Shown here: positions 1 through 11,720 of the stretch, one piece after another
How positions within the stretch are numbered: position 1 is the stretch's first letter
Layout of the letters: every line of letters starts with the position of its first letter
Assembly (NCBI RefSeq): GCF_038049925.1
Contig: NZ_CP145809.1
Location: 2,108,001-2,172,000, forward strand
Reading direction: 5' to 3'
Source: Georgenia sp. M64
GTDB taxonomy: Bacteria; Actinomycetota; Actinomycetes; Actinomycetales; Actinomycetaceae
DNA: 64,000 bases
Position numbers and translations under genes: made by a program
The notes under the pieces: model-generated
The model's database searches: none
Told to the model about the DNA's origin: nothing
What the model saw: only the letters and a program-made list of their open reading frames with translations

Positions 1-784
1 CGCTGACCAGCGGCAGGCCCGTGACCTCGGCGAGCTTGGCCACCGCCGTGGCGGGGTAGCCCTCCGGGGTGTTCAGGCCGGTGCCGATCGCCGTCGCCCC
101 GAGGTTGACCTCGAGCAGCAGCGACTGGGCGAGGCTGAGCTGGCGCAGCTCCTCGCCGAGGACGACGCCGAACGCGGTGAACTCCTGGCCCAGGGTCATC
201 GGCACGGCGTCCTGGAGCTGGGTGCGACCCATCTTGAGCATCCCGGCGAACTCGGTGCCCTTGTCGTCGAGGGCGAGGACGAGGCGCTGGACGGCGTTCT
301 TCAGCTCCTCGGTGGCCCGGTGGAGGGCGATGCGGAAGCCGGTCGGGTAGGCGTCGTTCGTGGACTGGCTCTTGTTGACGTGGTCGTTGGGGTTGACGAC
401 GTCGTAGCGCCCCTTGGGCAGGCCGAGGTGCTCCAGCGCGAGGTTGGCCACGACCTCGTTGACGTTCATGTTCACGCTCGTGCCCGCCCCGCCCTGGAAG
501 ACGTCGACCGGGAACTGGTCCGTGCACCGCCCGCGGAGGAGGATCTCGTCGCAGGCCGCGACGACGGCGCCTGCCACCTCGGCGGGGACGGTGCCCAGTT
601 CGGCGTTGGCCAGGGCCGAGGCCTTCTTGACCTCGACCATCCCCCGGATCAGCTCGGGGACGTCGTTGATGGTGCTGGTGCTGATGCGGAAGTTCTCCGC
701 CGCGCGCACGGTGTGGATGCCGTAGTACGCGTCCGCCGGAACCTCTCGTTCACCGAGCAGATCCTCTTCGATCCTCGTGTCCAT
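1..784 (-). CDS. aspA: aspartate ammonia-lyase (aspartase), N-terminal 261 codons; rest lies left of the window
   Basis: Aspartase deaminates L-aspartate to fumarate and ammonia in the cytoplasm. The visible part opens [20 protein letters not shown] and contains [11 protein letters not shown] near residue 98 and [17 protein letters not shown] near residue 185, both typical of the aspartase/fumarase superfamily. The GSSxMPxKxN signature loop would lie further on and is cut off, so fumarase C cannot be excluded by that motif, but the N-terminus is aspartase-like. The ATG at 784 follows a purine-rich GGAGAGGGA stretch on the minus strand. The family is usually about 470 residues, so roughly half is visible. 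Confidence 0.9.
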   Translation of the reverse strand, partial: MDTRIEEDLLGEREVPADAYYGIHTVRAAENFRISTSTINDVPELIRGMVEVKKASALANAELGTVPAEVAGAVVAACDEILLRGRCTDQFPVDVFQGGAGTSVNMNVNEVVANLALEHLGLPKGRYDVVNPNDHVNKSQSTNDAYPTGFRIALHRATEELKNAVQRLVLALDDKGTEFAGMLKMGRTQLQDAVPMTLGQEFTAFGVVLGEELRQLSLAQSLLLEVNLGATAIGTGLNTPEGYPATAVAKLAEVTGLPLVS

Positions 785-851
785 GCCCGTCCCTCTCCCC
801 ACCACGGGGACGCCGTGCGTCCTGCCGGGCGTGGCGGGGCCCGCGACGATG

Positions 852-1526
852 CTAGGCCTGGACCTGCGCGGCTGCCACGAGCGGCTCCAGCTCGGCGGTG
901 ACCCGGGCCACGCCGGCGGCGTCGGGCGAGTCGGCGAGCTCACCGAGGTGGCGGCGCGCGTCGAGCGGTCGGCCGGCGTCGAGGGCGGCGAGGACGACCT
1001 GACGCCCGGCCTCGACCTCGTGCTCGCGCGGGGACCAGTGCCCCACGCCCAGGCCGAGGCCGTCCCCCGGCAGGCCCGACTCGCGCAGCATCCGCACGCT
1101 CTCGCTGACCGCGCGGCCCGTCCGGTCGCGCTCGCACGCACCGTTGAGACGGCGCATCGCGCCCTCGTGGTCGTCGACGAGGGAGAGTCGGGCGAGCTCG
1201 ATGAGGGCGTACCAGGCGCGCGGGTTGCCCGCGATCTCCTCGGCGAGGGCCCACACCGCGAGGTTCTCGGCGCGCTCCCGGTCCGCCGGCTCCTGGTCCG
1301 CGGTGAGCGGGTCGGCCGGGCCCACCCCGCTGGCGCGCCGGCGCACCAGGTCGGCGAGGGCCGCGAAGGCCTCGATGTCGTTGGGGTCCTCCACGAGCCG
1401 CGCGCGCAGCGCGTCCTCACGCGGGACGTCGGCGGTCGGCGGGACCGCGGAGGGACGGCGCATCCCGACGCGGCGGACCGGCTTCTTCCGCCCGAGGAGG
1501 GCGCGCAGTCGTCTCAGCAGTGCCAT
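852..1526 (-). CDS. TPR-like hypothetical protein, about 224 aa
   Basis: Soluble protein of unknown role. From the ATG at 1526 it reads [19 protein letters not shown], a basic start, followed by helical segments with TPR-like spacing ([31 protein letters not shown]). The frame stays open upstream to 1619, but those 31 codons run into the divergent promoter region of fasR and look non-coding. It is a single gene transcribed away from fasR and lies behind the start of aspA. No catalytic motif is visible. I recognise the general TPR-like helical pattern, not a named family. Confidence 0.6.
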   Translation of the reverse strand: MALLRRLRALLGRKKPVRRVGMRRPSAVPPTADVPREDALRARLVEDPNDIEAFAALADLVRRRASGVGPADPLTADQEPADRERAENLAVWALAEEIAGNPRAWYALIELARLSLVDDHEGAMRRLNGACERDRTGRAVSESVRMLRESGLPGDGLGLGVGHWSPREHEVEAGRQVVLAALDAGRPLDARRHLGELADSPDAAGVARVTAELEPLVAAAQVQA

Positions 1527-1604
1527 GCCGACGACCATATCCGCATCGCCCCCGCCCTGCCGCCCGATGCGGGCCGCAGGCGTGGCGGCCCGCGCCCGCC
1601 GCCT

Positions 1605-1621
1605 TTGTAGGCATCCCACAA
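1605..1621. promoter_or_regulatory. putative FasR operator upstream of fasR
   Basis: TTGTAGGCATCCCACAA lies 22 bp before the fasR ATG at 1643. It is an interrupted inverted repeat (TTGT, nine bases, ACAA). A 15/17 identical copy sits upstream of fabD at 2920-2936. The sharing is seen directly; that FasR binds it is inferred. Confidence 0.5.
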
Positions 1622-1642
1622 CCGCTCGCTATGCTCGCAGGC

Positions 1643-2839
1643 ATGACGGTCAGCGAGCGGGTCAGCCGGGAGGAGGGCAGCTCCGACGTCGTGCGCCGCC
1701 TGCGGGGCGGCACGGACATGCTCACCTCGGCCGCCCTGCGGCGCCTCGACGCCGAGCTCGACTGGTACCGGTCCCTGGCCGCCGAGGACCGCTCGTGGAT
1801 CGGGCTGGTCGCCCAGGCCGGCATCGCCGCCTTCATCACCTGGTACGAGCAGCCCTCCTCGGGCTCGTACAACGCCCAGGAGATCTTCCGCGCCGCGCCG
1901 CCCGAGCTGACGCGGTCGATCTCGCTGCAGCACACCCTCCAGCTCGTCCGGATCGTCGTCGAGGTCGTCGAGGACAACGCCGTCCAGCTCGCCGAGCCCG
2001 GCCAGCAGCGCGAGCTGCGCGACGCCGTGCTCGTCTACTCGCGGGAGGTCGCGTTCTCCGCCGCGGAGATCTACGCCCGCGCGGCCGAGACCCGCGGCGC
2101 CTGGGACGCCCGGCTCGAGGCCCTCGTCGTCGACTCGCTCGTGCGCGGCGTCGCGGACGACTCGGTGCGCTCGCGCATCGCGGCCCTGGGGTGGTCGGGC
2201 CTGGGCGCCACCCTCGTCCTCGTCGGCCCGGCGCCTGCGGCGATGGACGAGCGGCGGACCTCCGACCTGCGCCGGGCCTGCCGGCGGGCCGCCGCGGACG
2301 CGCTCGTCGGCATCCAGGGCGACCGCCTCGTCATCGTCCTCGGCGGCGAGGGGGACCTGCGCGCCGCCGCGGAGTCCCTCCTGCCCCGGTTCGCCCCGGG
2401 ACCGGTGGTCCTCGGTCCGCAGGTGCGCGACGTCGGCGACGCCGGACGGGCGGCCCGGGCCGCGGTGGCCGGCCAGCTCGCCGTGCGCGCCTGGCCCGGG
2501 GCCCCGCGCCCGGTGCTGGCCGACGAGCTGCTGCCCGAGCGGATGCTCAACGGGGACCCCCTCGCCCGGCGCACCCTCGTCGAGGACCTGTACAAGCCGC
2601 TCGTCGCCGGCGGCGCCACGCTCGTGCAGACCCTCGAGGAGTACTTCGCGCAGGGCCGCTCGCTCGAGGCGGCCGCGCGCGCCCTGTTCGTCCACCCCAA
2701 CACCGTGCGGTACCGCCTGCGCCGCATCGCCCAGGTGGTCGGCTGGGACCCCACCGACGCCCGGGAGGGCTTCGTCCTCCAGATCGCCCTCGCCGTCGGC
2801 CGCCTCACGCAGACCGACGCCGGGCACTCGGGCGTGTGA
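1643..2839 (+). CDS. fasR: PucR-family transcriptional regulator FasR
   Basis: Likely the regulator of fatty-acid synthesis. It is about 398 aa. The C-terminal region (about residues 335-385) contains AAARALFVHPNTVRYRLRRI, the helix-turn-helix typical of PucR/CdaR regulators. A GGDEF-like middle region (LGATLVLVGPAP, QGDRLVIVLGGEGD) precedes it. The start MTVSERVSREEG at 1643 is preferred to the ATG at 1631, and the longer open frame from 1520 crosses the intergenic region. In Streptomyces coelicolor a PucR-like protein in the same position, FasR, activates the fabDHPF operon; here the same order is kept (fasR, 165 bp gap, fabD). The shared motif upstream of fasR and fabD suggests autoregulation plus control of fabD. 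Confidence 0.88.
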   Translation: MTVSERVSREEGSSDVVRRLRGGTDMLTSAALRRLDAELDWYRSLAAEDRSWIGLVAQAGIAAFITWYEQPSSGSYNAQEIFRAAPPELTRSISLQHTLQLVRIVVEVVEDNAVQLAEPGQQRELRDAVLVYSREVAFSAAEIYARAAETRGAWDARLEALVVDSLVRGVADDSVRSRIAALGWSGLGATLVLVGPAPAAMDERRTSDLRRACRRAAADALVGIQGDRLVIVLGGEGDLRAAAESLLPRFAPGPVVLGPQVRDVGDAGRAARAAVAGQLAVRAWPGAPRPVLADELLPERMLNGDPLARRTLVEDLYKPLVAGGATLVQTLEEYFAQGRSLEAAARALFVHPNTVRYRLRRIAQVVGWDPTDAREGFVLQIALAVGRLTQTDAGHSGV

Positions 2840-2919
2840 CCGGCGGGCGCCCGGGCGTGTGACGCACGTCCCGCGCCCGCGCCGGCCCGGCGGGCGGGCC
2901 GGTGACCGGCGTCACGGAG

Positions 2920-2936
2920 TTGTAGGTATCGCACAA
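2920..2936. promoter_or_regulatory. putative FasR operator upstream of fabD
   Basis: TTGTAGGTATCGCACAA is the second copy of the motif found upstream of fasR, differing at two positions. It lies 69 bp before the fabD start. The 165-bp fasR-fabD gap otherwise shows no gene, so this is the best candidate for fab operon control. Confidence 0.5.
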
Positions 2937-3004
2937 GCGCCTCCGTGGGACTTGGTAGGCCCCGTAGGCGCGGCGGCCCCCTCCCCGGCGGGCAAGGTTG
3001 GACG

Positions 3005-3922
3005 GTGCTAGCCGTTCTCTGCCCCGGACAGGGCGCCCAGACCCCCGGGATGCTCGCGCCCTGGCTCGAGCTCCCCCACCTCCGGGAGCTGCTCGAGCAC
3101 TACAGCGACGTCACCGAGCTCGACCTCGTCACCCTCGGGACGACGGCGGACGCCGAGACCATCCGCGACACGCGGGTCGCCCAGCCGCTGCTCGTGGCCG
3201 CGTCGCTGCTGAGCCACCACGCGCTCGGGCGTCCCCGCGCCGACCTCGCCGCGGGCCACTCCGTGGGCGAGCTGGCGGCGGCCGCCGTCGCCGGGGTCCT
3301 CGACGACGACGCCGCCCTCGTGCTCGTCCGCGAGCGGGGCCGGGCCATGGCCGACGCCGCCGTCGCCACCCCGACCGGCATGACCGCCGTCGTCGGCGGG
3401 CGCCCGGAGGACGTCGAGGCGGCCCTGGCGCGGCACGGCCTCACCGCGGCCAACGTCAACGGCGGCGGGCAGGTGGTCGCCGCCGGCACCACCGAGCAGC
3501 TCGCCGCCCTCGCCGCCGACCCGCCCCCGCGCGCCCGGGTGATCCCGCTGCAGGTCGCCGGCGCCTTCCACACCGAGCACATGGCGCCCGCCGTCGCGGC
3601 GGTGCGCGCCACGGCCGCCACCCTCACCCCGGCCGACCCGGCCACCACGCTCCTCTCCAACGCCGACGGCGCCGCCGTGCCCTCCGGGGCCGACGCCCTC
3701 GAGCGCCTCGTCACCCAGGTGGCCGGCCCCGTGCGCTGGGACCTGTGCTGCGAGCAGATGCTCGCGGCCGGCGTCACCGCCGCCGTGGAGCTGTGCCCCG
3801 GCGGGGTGCTCACGGGCCTGGCCCGGCGCACCCTGCCCGGGGTCGAGACCGTGGCCCTCAGGAGCCCGGACGACCTGCCCGCCGCACGCGAGCTCATCGA
3901 CAGCCACGGAGGATCCCGATGA
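3005..3922 (+). CDS. fabD: malonyl-CoA:ACP transacylase
   Basis: FabD transfers malonyl from CoA to ACP, supplying the extender unit for type II fatty-acid synthesis. The 305-aa protein from the GTG at 3005 begins VLAVLCPGQGAQTPGML. The nucleophile is Ser86 in GHSVGE and the partner His is about residue 189 in GAFHTEHM. The frame is open to an ATG at 2945, but those extra 20 residues have no family counterpart. First gene of fabD-fabH-acpP-fabF; its stop overlaps the fabH start by four bases (ATGA), indicating translational coupling. Confidence 0.95.
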   Translation: MLAVLCPGQGAQTPGMLAPWLELPHLRELLEHYSDVTELDLVTLGTTADAETIRDTRVAQPLLVAASLLSHHALGRPRADLAAGHSVGELAAAAVAGVLDDDAALVLVRERGRAMADAAVATPTGMTAVVGGRPEDVEAALARHGLTAANVNGGGQVVAAGTTEQLAALAADPPPRARVIPLQVAGAFHTEHMAPAVAAVRATAATLTPADPATTLLSNADGAAVPSGADALERLVTQVAGPVRWDLCCEQMLAAGVTAAVELCPGGVLTGLARRTLPGVETVALRSPDDLPAARELIDSHGGSR

Positions 3923-4935
3923 CCCGACCCACCCTGCGCGTCTCCACACCCGTCGAGCACGCCCGGATCCTCGGCGTCGGCGGGGTCCGCGGCGAGAACG
4001 TGGTCGTCAACGACGACATCGTCGGCCCGATCAGCTCGTCCGACGAGTGGATCCGCCAGCGCACCGGCATCGTCTCGCGCCGCCGTGCGGGCGAGGACGT
4101 CGACGTCGCCGACCTCGCCGAGGGCGCGGCCCGGGCCGCGCTCGAGGCCGCCGGGCTCACGGGCTCGGACGTCGACGCCGTCGTCGTGTCCACCGTGACG
4201 TGGTTCGAGCAGACGCCGTCCCTCGCGGCGGTCGTCGCCGACCGGATCGGTGCGACGCCCGCCGCCGCCTACGACATCTCGGCCGCGTGCGCCGGGTACG
4301 CGTACGGCATCGCCCAGGCCGACGCCATGGTCCGCGCGGGCACCGCCCGGCACGTCCTGGTCATCGGCGTGGAGAAGATGTCCGACTTCATCGACCCCAC
4401 CGACCGGTCGATCTCCTTCCTCCTCGGCGACGGCGCCGGCGCCGCCGTCGTCGGCCCCTCGGACACGCCCGGCATCGGGCCGACCGTGTGGGGCTCGGAC
4501 GGCTCGGCCGCCGGGATGATCAAGCAGACACACTCGTGGCTGGACTACCGCACCGCGGGCCCCAGCGGGGAGGTCGAGTGGCCGACCCTGCGCCAGGAGG
4601 GGCCCTCGGTGTACAAGTGGGCCGTCTTCCAGATGACGCCGACCGCGGAGCGCGCCATCGAGGCGGCCGGGCTGCGCCCGGAGGACATCGACGTGTTCAT
4701 CCCGCACCAGGCGAACATGCGGATCATCGACCACATGGTCAAGAAGCTCGGCCTGCGCGACGACGTCGTCGTGGGCCGGGACATCGCCGAGACCGGCAAC
4801 ACCTCCGCCGCGTCCATCCCGCTCGCCACCGAGCGGCTCCTGCGCGAGGGCCAGGCCCGCAGCGGCGACATCGCCCTGCAGATCGGGTTCGGCGCCGGGC
4901 TGGTCTACGCCGCCCAGGTCGTCGTCCTGCCCTGA
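3919..4935 (+). CDS. fabH: 3-oxoacyl-ACP synthase III
   Basis: KAS III condenses a short acyl-CoA primer with malonyl-ACP to start each fatty-acid chain; in actinobacteria branched primers are usual. The 338-aa protein carries the complete triad: Cys124 in SAACAGYAYG, His263 in IPHQANMRI and Asn294 in ETGNTSAASI. The ATG at 3919 has a GGAGG six bases upstream and overlaps the fabD stop. The 105-bp gap to acpP contains a small GC hairpin but no other gene. Confidence 0.96.
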   Translation: MTRPTLRVSTPVEHARILGVGGVRGENVVVNDDIVGPISSSDEWIRQRTGIVSRRRAGEDVDVADLAEGAARAALEAAGLTGSDVDAVVVSTVTWFEQTPSLAAVVADRIGATPAAAYDISAACAGYAYGIAQADAMVRAGTARHVLVIGVEKMSDFIDPTDRSISFLLGDGAGAAVVGPSDTPGIGPTVWGSDGSAAGMIKQTHSWLDYRTAGPSGEVEWPTLRQEGPSVYKWAVFQMTPTAERAIEAAGLRPEDIDVFIPHQANMRIIDHMVKKLGLRDDVVVGRDIAETGNTSAASIPLATERLLREGQARSGDIALQIGFGAGLVYAAQVVVLP

Positions 4936-4946
4936 CCCACCCGCGC

Positions 4947-4966
4947 GCCGCCCTGGCACGGGCGGC
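4947..4966 (+). other. 7-bp GC hairpin between fabH and acpP
   Basis: GCCGCCC and GGGCGGC pair around a six-base loop 11 bases after the fabH stop. There is no T-tract. It could be a partial terminator or an mRNA processing/stability element that lets acpP be expressed more strongly than fabH. Confidence 0.35.
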
Positions 4967-5040
4967 GGGCCCCCACCAGACTGTCCACCGACCACCCACG
5001 TGAGACTTCACCGCACGTGACACAACAAGGGAGAGAACAC

Positions 5041-5292
5041 ATGGCTTACAGCGAGCAGGAGATCCTGGCCGGGCTGGCCGAGATCGTCAACGAGGAGACC
5101 GGCCTGCCGGTGGACTCCGTCACCCCCGAGAAGTCCTTCACGGACGACCTCGACGTCGACTCCCTGTCGATGATGACGATCGCCACCCTCGCCGAGGAGA
5201 AGTTCGAGGTCCGCATCCCCGACGAGGAGGTCGGCAACCTCAAGACCGTCCAGGACGCCGTCGCCTACATCAACGGCGCCCAGCAGGCCTGA
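5041..5292 (+). CDS. acpP: acyl carrier protein
   Basis: ACP carries the growing acyl chain on a 4'-phosphopantetheine attached to Ser41 within DVDSLSMMT. The protein is 83 aa, acidic and helical, a normal length for the family. The ATG at 5041 follows a good AAGGGAGAG ribosome site. It sits between fabH and fabF, the standard actinobacterial order, and shuttles substrates among FabD, FabH and FabF encoded alongside. Confidence 0.96.
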   Translation: MAYSEQEILAGLAEIVNEETGLPVDSVTPEKSFTDDLDVDSLSMMTIATLAEEKFEVRIPDEEVGNLKTVQDAVAYINGAQQA

Positions 5293-5386
5293 CCTCACCG
5301 GCCGGGGCGTGCCCACCGCGCGCCCCGGCCGTGGCTCGGCCAGCACCGCACCGCACCGCCCCCGCACAGCCCGAAGGAGCACCCGC

Positions 5387-6619
5387 ATGGCAGCGACCAC
5401 CGTCGTCGTGACCGGCCTCGGCACCACCAACCCGCTCGGCGGGGACGTCGCGTCCACCTGGTCGGCGGTCCTCGCCGGCAAGTCCGGCGTGCACACGCTC
5501 GACAACGACTGGGCCGAGCGCTACGAGCTGCCCGTCAGCTTCGCCGCCGAGGTCGCGGTCAAGCCCGAGGACGTCCTGCCCCGGCCGCAGCTGCGCCGCC
5601 TCGACCCCTCGGCCCAGTACGCCATGATCGCCGCGCTCGAGGCCTGGGCGGACGCCGGGAGCCCCGAGGTCGACGGCGAACGCCTCGGCGCCGTCGTCGG
5701 CTCCGGCATCGGCGGGGTGTGGACCATCCTCGACGCCTGGGACACCATCAAGGACAAGGGGGCCCGGCGCGTCATGCCGCTGACGGTGCCCATGCTCATG
5801 GCCAACTCCCCCGTCGCCAACATCTCCGTGCGCTTCGGCGCCAAGGCCGGCGCCCACGCCCCGGTGTCCGCCTGCGCGTCGGGCGCCGAGGCCATCGCCT
5901 ACGGGGTGGACATGATCCGCTCCGGGCGGGCCGACGTCGTCATCGCCGGCGGTGCCGAGGCCGCGATCCACCCCATGCCGCTCGCCTCCTTCGCCAAGAT
6001 GCAGGCGCTGTCCACCCGCAACGACGACCCGGAGGCGGCCTCGCGCCCCTACGACGTCGACCGGGACGGGTTCGTCATGGGTGAGGGCGCCGGCATCGTC
6101 GTCCTGGAGTCCGCCGAGCACGCCGCCGCCCGCGGCGCCCGCGTCCACGCCGTGGTCGCCGGGGTCGGGATGTCCGCCGACGCCTTCGACATCGCCCCGC
6201 CCGACCCCACCGGTGCGGGCCAGGAGCGTGCCATGCGCATCGCCCTGGCCGACGCCGGCCTGGACGGCTCCGACGTCGTCCACGTCAACGCCCACGCCAC
6301 CTCCACCCCCGCCGGCGACGGCGTCGAGGCGGGCGCGATCGCCCGGGTCCTGAATGCGGGGGCGTGCGTGTCCGCGACGAAGTCCATGACCGGGCACCTC
6401 CTCGGCGGCGCCGGTGCCCTCGAGGCGGTCCTCACGGTCCTGGCGGTGCGTGAGCGCACGGCCCCGCCGACGATCAACGTCGACAACCTCCAGGAGGGCC
6501 TGGATATCGACCTGGTGCGCGGCGAGCCGCGCGCCCTGCCCACCGGCCAGGTCGCCGCGCTCAACAACGCGTTCGGCTTCGGCGGGCACAACGTGGCGGT
6601 GCTGTTCGCCTCCGCCTGA
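5387..6619 (+). CDS. fabF: 3-oxoacyl-ACP synthase II
   Basis: KAS II elongates acyl-ACP by condensation with malonyl-ACP. The 410-aa protein has Cys163 in SACASGAEAI, His303 in NAHATSTPAGD and His337 in SMTGHLLGG, the usual Cys-His-His set. The start at 5387 (MAATTVVVTGLG) has GAAGGAG eight bases upstream; the open frame beginning at 5309 crosses the acpP-fabF gap. It is the last gene of the fab cluster and is followed by a strong terminator hairpin. Confidence 0.95.
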   Translation: MAATTVVVTGLGTTNPLGGDVASTWSAVLAGKSGVHTLDNDWAERYELPVSFAAEVAVKPEDVLPRPQLRRLDPSAQYAMIAALEAWADAGSPEVDGERLGAVVGSGIGGVWTILDAWDTIKDKGARRVMPLTVPMLMANSPVANISVRFGAKAGAHAPVSACASGAEAIAYGVDMIRSGRADVVIAGGAEAAIHPMPLASFAKMQALSTRNDDPEAASRPYDVDRDGFVMGEGAGIVVLESAEHAAARGARVHAVVAGVGMSADAFDIAPPDPTGAGQERAMRIALADAGLDGSDVVHVNAHATSTPAGDGVEAGAIARVLNAGACVSATKSMTGHLLGGAGALEAVLTVLAVRERTAPPTINVDNLQEGLDIDLVRGEPRALPTGQVAALNNAFGFGGHNVAVLFASA

Positions 6620-6631
6620 CGCCGGTCACAC

Positions 6632-6665
6632 AGGGGCGCCCCGGGAGACCTCCCGGGGCGCCCCT
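6632..6665. terminator. terminator hairpin after fabF
   Basis: AGGGGCGCCCCGGGAG and its exact complement pair as a 16-bp perfect stem around a two-base loop, 13 bases after the fabF stop. There is no T-run, as is common in high-GC actinobacteria. It may also serve the convergent DUF3145 gene. Confidence 0.75.
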
Positions 6666-6756
6666 CGTCACGTCACGCGCCCGTCGGCCGGCCGCCCGAG
6701 CACCGGGAGCACGCCATGGTGCCGTGCGGCCTGCCCAGCGTCCCGACCGCCCCGCC

Positions 6757-7257
6757 TCAGCCGACCCGGTGGAGCCACCGCACGGGGGCACCCGCACCCG
6801 CGTACCGGAACGGCTCGAGCTCGTCGTCCCAGGCCTGGCCCAGCGCCAGGTCGAGCTCGTGGCGCAGGCGCAGGGGGTCGCCCGCGTGCTCCAGCGCCGC
6901 GCGGACACGGTCCTCGGGCACGACCACGTTGCCGTGGGTGTCCGTCTGCGCGTGGAAGATCCCGAGCTCGGGGGTGTGCGACCAGCGTCCGCCGTCGCAG
7001 CCCGGGCTCGCCTCCTCGGTGATCTCGTAACGCAGGTGGGTCCATCCGCGCAGCGCCGATGCCAGACGCGCCCCCGTGCCGACCGGGCCGACCCAGGAGT
7101 GCTCGGCACGGAACAGGCCGTCGGCGGCCGGCTGCACCGTCCACTCCATGGTCACGCGCGCGTCCAGCACGGTGCCCGCCGCCCACTCGACGTGGGGGCA
7201 CAGCGCCCGGGGCGCAGAGTGCACGAAGATGACGCCGCGGGTGAAGGCACCACTCAT
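6757..7257 (-). CDS. DUF3145 family protein
   Basis: 166-aa soluble protein of unknown function that matches DUF3145, an actinobacteria-restricted family often found beside the fab cluster. Recognisable features are the start MSGAFTRGVIFVHSAPRALC, the tryptophan-rich HVEWAAG and LRGWTHLRYEI segments, and the C-terminal QAWDDELEPFRYAGAG. An AGGAG ribosome site precedes the ATG. It is convergent with fabF. The neighbourhood suggests a link to lipid metabolism, but no reaction can be assigned. Confidence 0.85.
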   Translation of the reverse strand: MSGAFTRGVIFVHSAPRALCPHVEWAAGTVLDARVTMEWTVQPAADGLFRAEHSWVGPVGTGARLASALRGWTHLRYEITEEASPGCDGGRWSHTPELGIFHAQTDTHGNVVVPEDRVRAALEHAGDPLRLRHELDLALGQAWDDELEPFRYAGAGAPVRWLHRVG

Positions 7258-7497
7258 GTCGACTCCTCCTGGTTGGTTTCGAGGTGCGTCTTCCCCAACG
7301 ACCTCGGTACCTCACAGGCAGGTGTTCGCGCGGCGAACAGCGCCATCATGCCGTACGCGGCGCCGCCCGCGCCACACGTGAGCTCGGCGAGCCGCACGGG
7401 GCGCCCGGCTCACGTCGGCCCGCCGAGCCGTACCGGGGCGCCGCCCGTGCACGCGTGAGCCCGCCGCGTGCACGGCTCTGCTGACCGGCCCGTGAGC

Positions 7498-7986
7498 TCA
7501 GAGCAGCTCGCGGACCGCCTTCATCGCCTTCTTCCGCACGGCGGGCTCGAGCCGGTCGAGGTAGAGCTTGCCGTCGAGGTGGTCGACCTCGTGCTGGAGG
7601 GCGCGGGCCATGAGCTCCTCACCCTCGACGACGACCTCCTTGCCGTCCAGGTCGATGCCCTCGACACGGGCGTACCAGGCGCGCCGGGTGGGGAACCACA
7701 GCCCGGGGACCGACAGGCAGCCCTCGTCGCCGTCCTGGAACTCGTCCTCGGAGAGCTCGACGATGCGCGGGTTGAGGACGTAGCCGATCTCGTCGTCGAT
7801 GTTCCAGGAGAACGCCCGGAGGCCGACGCCGATCTGGTTGGCCGCCAGGCCGGCGCGCCCCTCGGTGTCGACGGTCTCGAGGAGGTCCTCCACCAGGGAG
7901 CGGACACGGTCGTCGATGTCGGTGACGTCCTCGCAGGGGGTGCGCAGGACGGGGTCACCGACGGTACGGATCTCACGCATGGCCAT
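7498..7986 (-). CDS. def: peptide deformylase
   Basis: Removes the N-formyl group from nascent proteins using a metal ion. The 162-aa protein has all three family motifs: GLAANQIG (residues 46-53), EGCLSVP with metal ligand Cys90, and QHEVDH with ligands His132 and His136 and catalytic Glu133. The sequence LWFPTRRA after motif II is typical of actinobacterial enzymes. The start [14 protein letters not shown] at 7986 fits the family. The 240-bp gap to DUF3145 holds no gene; the next gene is divergent. Confidence 0.95.
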   Translation of the reverse strand: MAMREIRTVGDPVLRTPCEDVTDIDDRVRSLVEDLLETVDTEGRAGLAANQIGVGLRAFSWNIDDEIGYVLNPRIVELSEDEFQDGDEGCLSVPGLWFPTRRAWYARVEGIDLDGKEVVVEGEELMARALQHEVDHLDGKLYLDRLEPAVRKKAMKAVRELL

Positions 7987-8109
7987 GGGGTCATCGTTTC
8001 ACGATCCGCCGCACGTCCCGCACGACGGCGGCCCGAGTGCCGGGCGTGCCGGCGGGGAGTTCGTCTCACCCCCTGCCCAGCGCGACGAAGGTGTGAGAGC
8101 CTGGAAGGC

Positions 8110-8583
8110 ATGCCCGGACTGCTCCGCATGGTGCGCCGTGGTGCCGTCACCGTCGTCGGCGCCACGGTCCTCGTGGCGGGGCTGCTCATGCTCGTGCTCC
8201 CCGGCCCGGGCCTGCTCGGCACGGCCGCCGGCCTGGCCATCCTCGCCACGGAGTACGCCTGGGCCCGCAAGCACGTCCACCACGTGCGCCGGCGCGCCCA
8301 CGACGTCACGGCGCTCGCCGGGGCGAGCCCGCTCAACACCGCCGTCGCGATCGGCTTCGGCGCGGTCCTGCTCACGGTGGGCACCGTCGCCGTCGTCGCG
8401 CCGGACCTCATCCCGTTCGCCGGCGTAGGGGTGGGCGTCGGGCTCCTCCTCAGCGGCACGGCCATCGTCGTCGGCACGGTCGTCGGCTACCGCGAGCGTC
8501 TGCTCGCACTGCGACTGCGGCGCGAGGCCGAGCGGCACGGCATGACGCTCGGCGCCCCCTCGCAGCTGTCCGAGGAGCGCTGA
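8110..8583 (+). CDS. PGPGW-type (TIGR02611-like) membrane protein
   Basis: 157-aa protein with three or four hydrophobic segments. The first two flank LVLPGPGLLGTAAGLAILA and TEYAWARKHV, which match the PGPGW/TIGR02611 family of small actinobacterial inner-membrane proteins of unknown function. The tail (RLRREAERHGMTLG) is charged and probably cytoplasmic. The start at 8110 is preceded by GGAAGG. The frame is open from 7468 but the upstream part is the antisense of def. Confidence 0.8.
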   Translation: MPGLLRMVRRGAVTVVGATVLVAGLLMLVLPGPGLLGTAAGLAILATEYAWARKHVHHVRRRAHDVTALAGASPLNTAVAIGFGAVLLTVGTVAVVAPDLIPFAGVGVGVGLLLSGTAIVVGTVVGYRERLLALRLRREAERHGMTLGAPSQLSEER

Positions 8584-8676
8584 CCCGCTCAGGGCCCTAG
8601 GCCTCTGGTGCGCGCAGCAGTGCGCCGGGCACGCTGGACCCAGGCTCGTCGGTGCGACCGGGCCGGGGAGGGAGAG

Positions 8677-11289
<2,613 letters not shown>

Positions 11290-11666
11290 TACCGGTCCAG
11301 CACCGCGGTGAACGCCGGCTCGCCCGGAGCGGCGGCCGCGAACAGCGTCATCGACGACCGGAGCTTGACCGCGTCGATCCCGCCGAGGAGGTCCTGCGCC
11401 GTCGGGGCGGGGCTCGCCGCGACGGTCCGCGCGCACGCGACCAGACGCGGTCCCAGGACCGGGTGCCGCAGGTAGGCCCGGGCCTCGGCCAGGGAGGCGA
11501 TGGCGTACCGCCGGGCCGTCTCGCTGCGGCCGAGCCCGGCGACCTGCGGGAAGACGAACCACATCCAGTGCCCGGTCTTGCGTCCGCGTGCCAGCTCGGC
11601 CAGGGCGGCGTCGTAGGTGTCCTCCTGGGCCCGGACGAACCTCTCGAGGTCGTGCCCGTCGCTCAT

Positions 11667-11720
11667 CGCGCCCCCGTCGCTCATGACGCCCCCGTCGCTC
11701 ATCGCGCCCCCGCCGCTCAT
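11667..11720 (-). repeat. 18-bp tandem repeat carrying SD-like GGGGG plus ATG, 3 copies
   Basis: Three 18-bp units (consensus ATGAGCGACGGGGGCGCG) at the 5' end of the DUF1810 gene, followed by a partial fourth. Each unit provides a new in-frame ATG three bases after a G-run. Confidence 0.85.
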
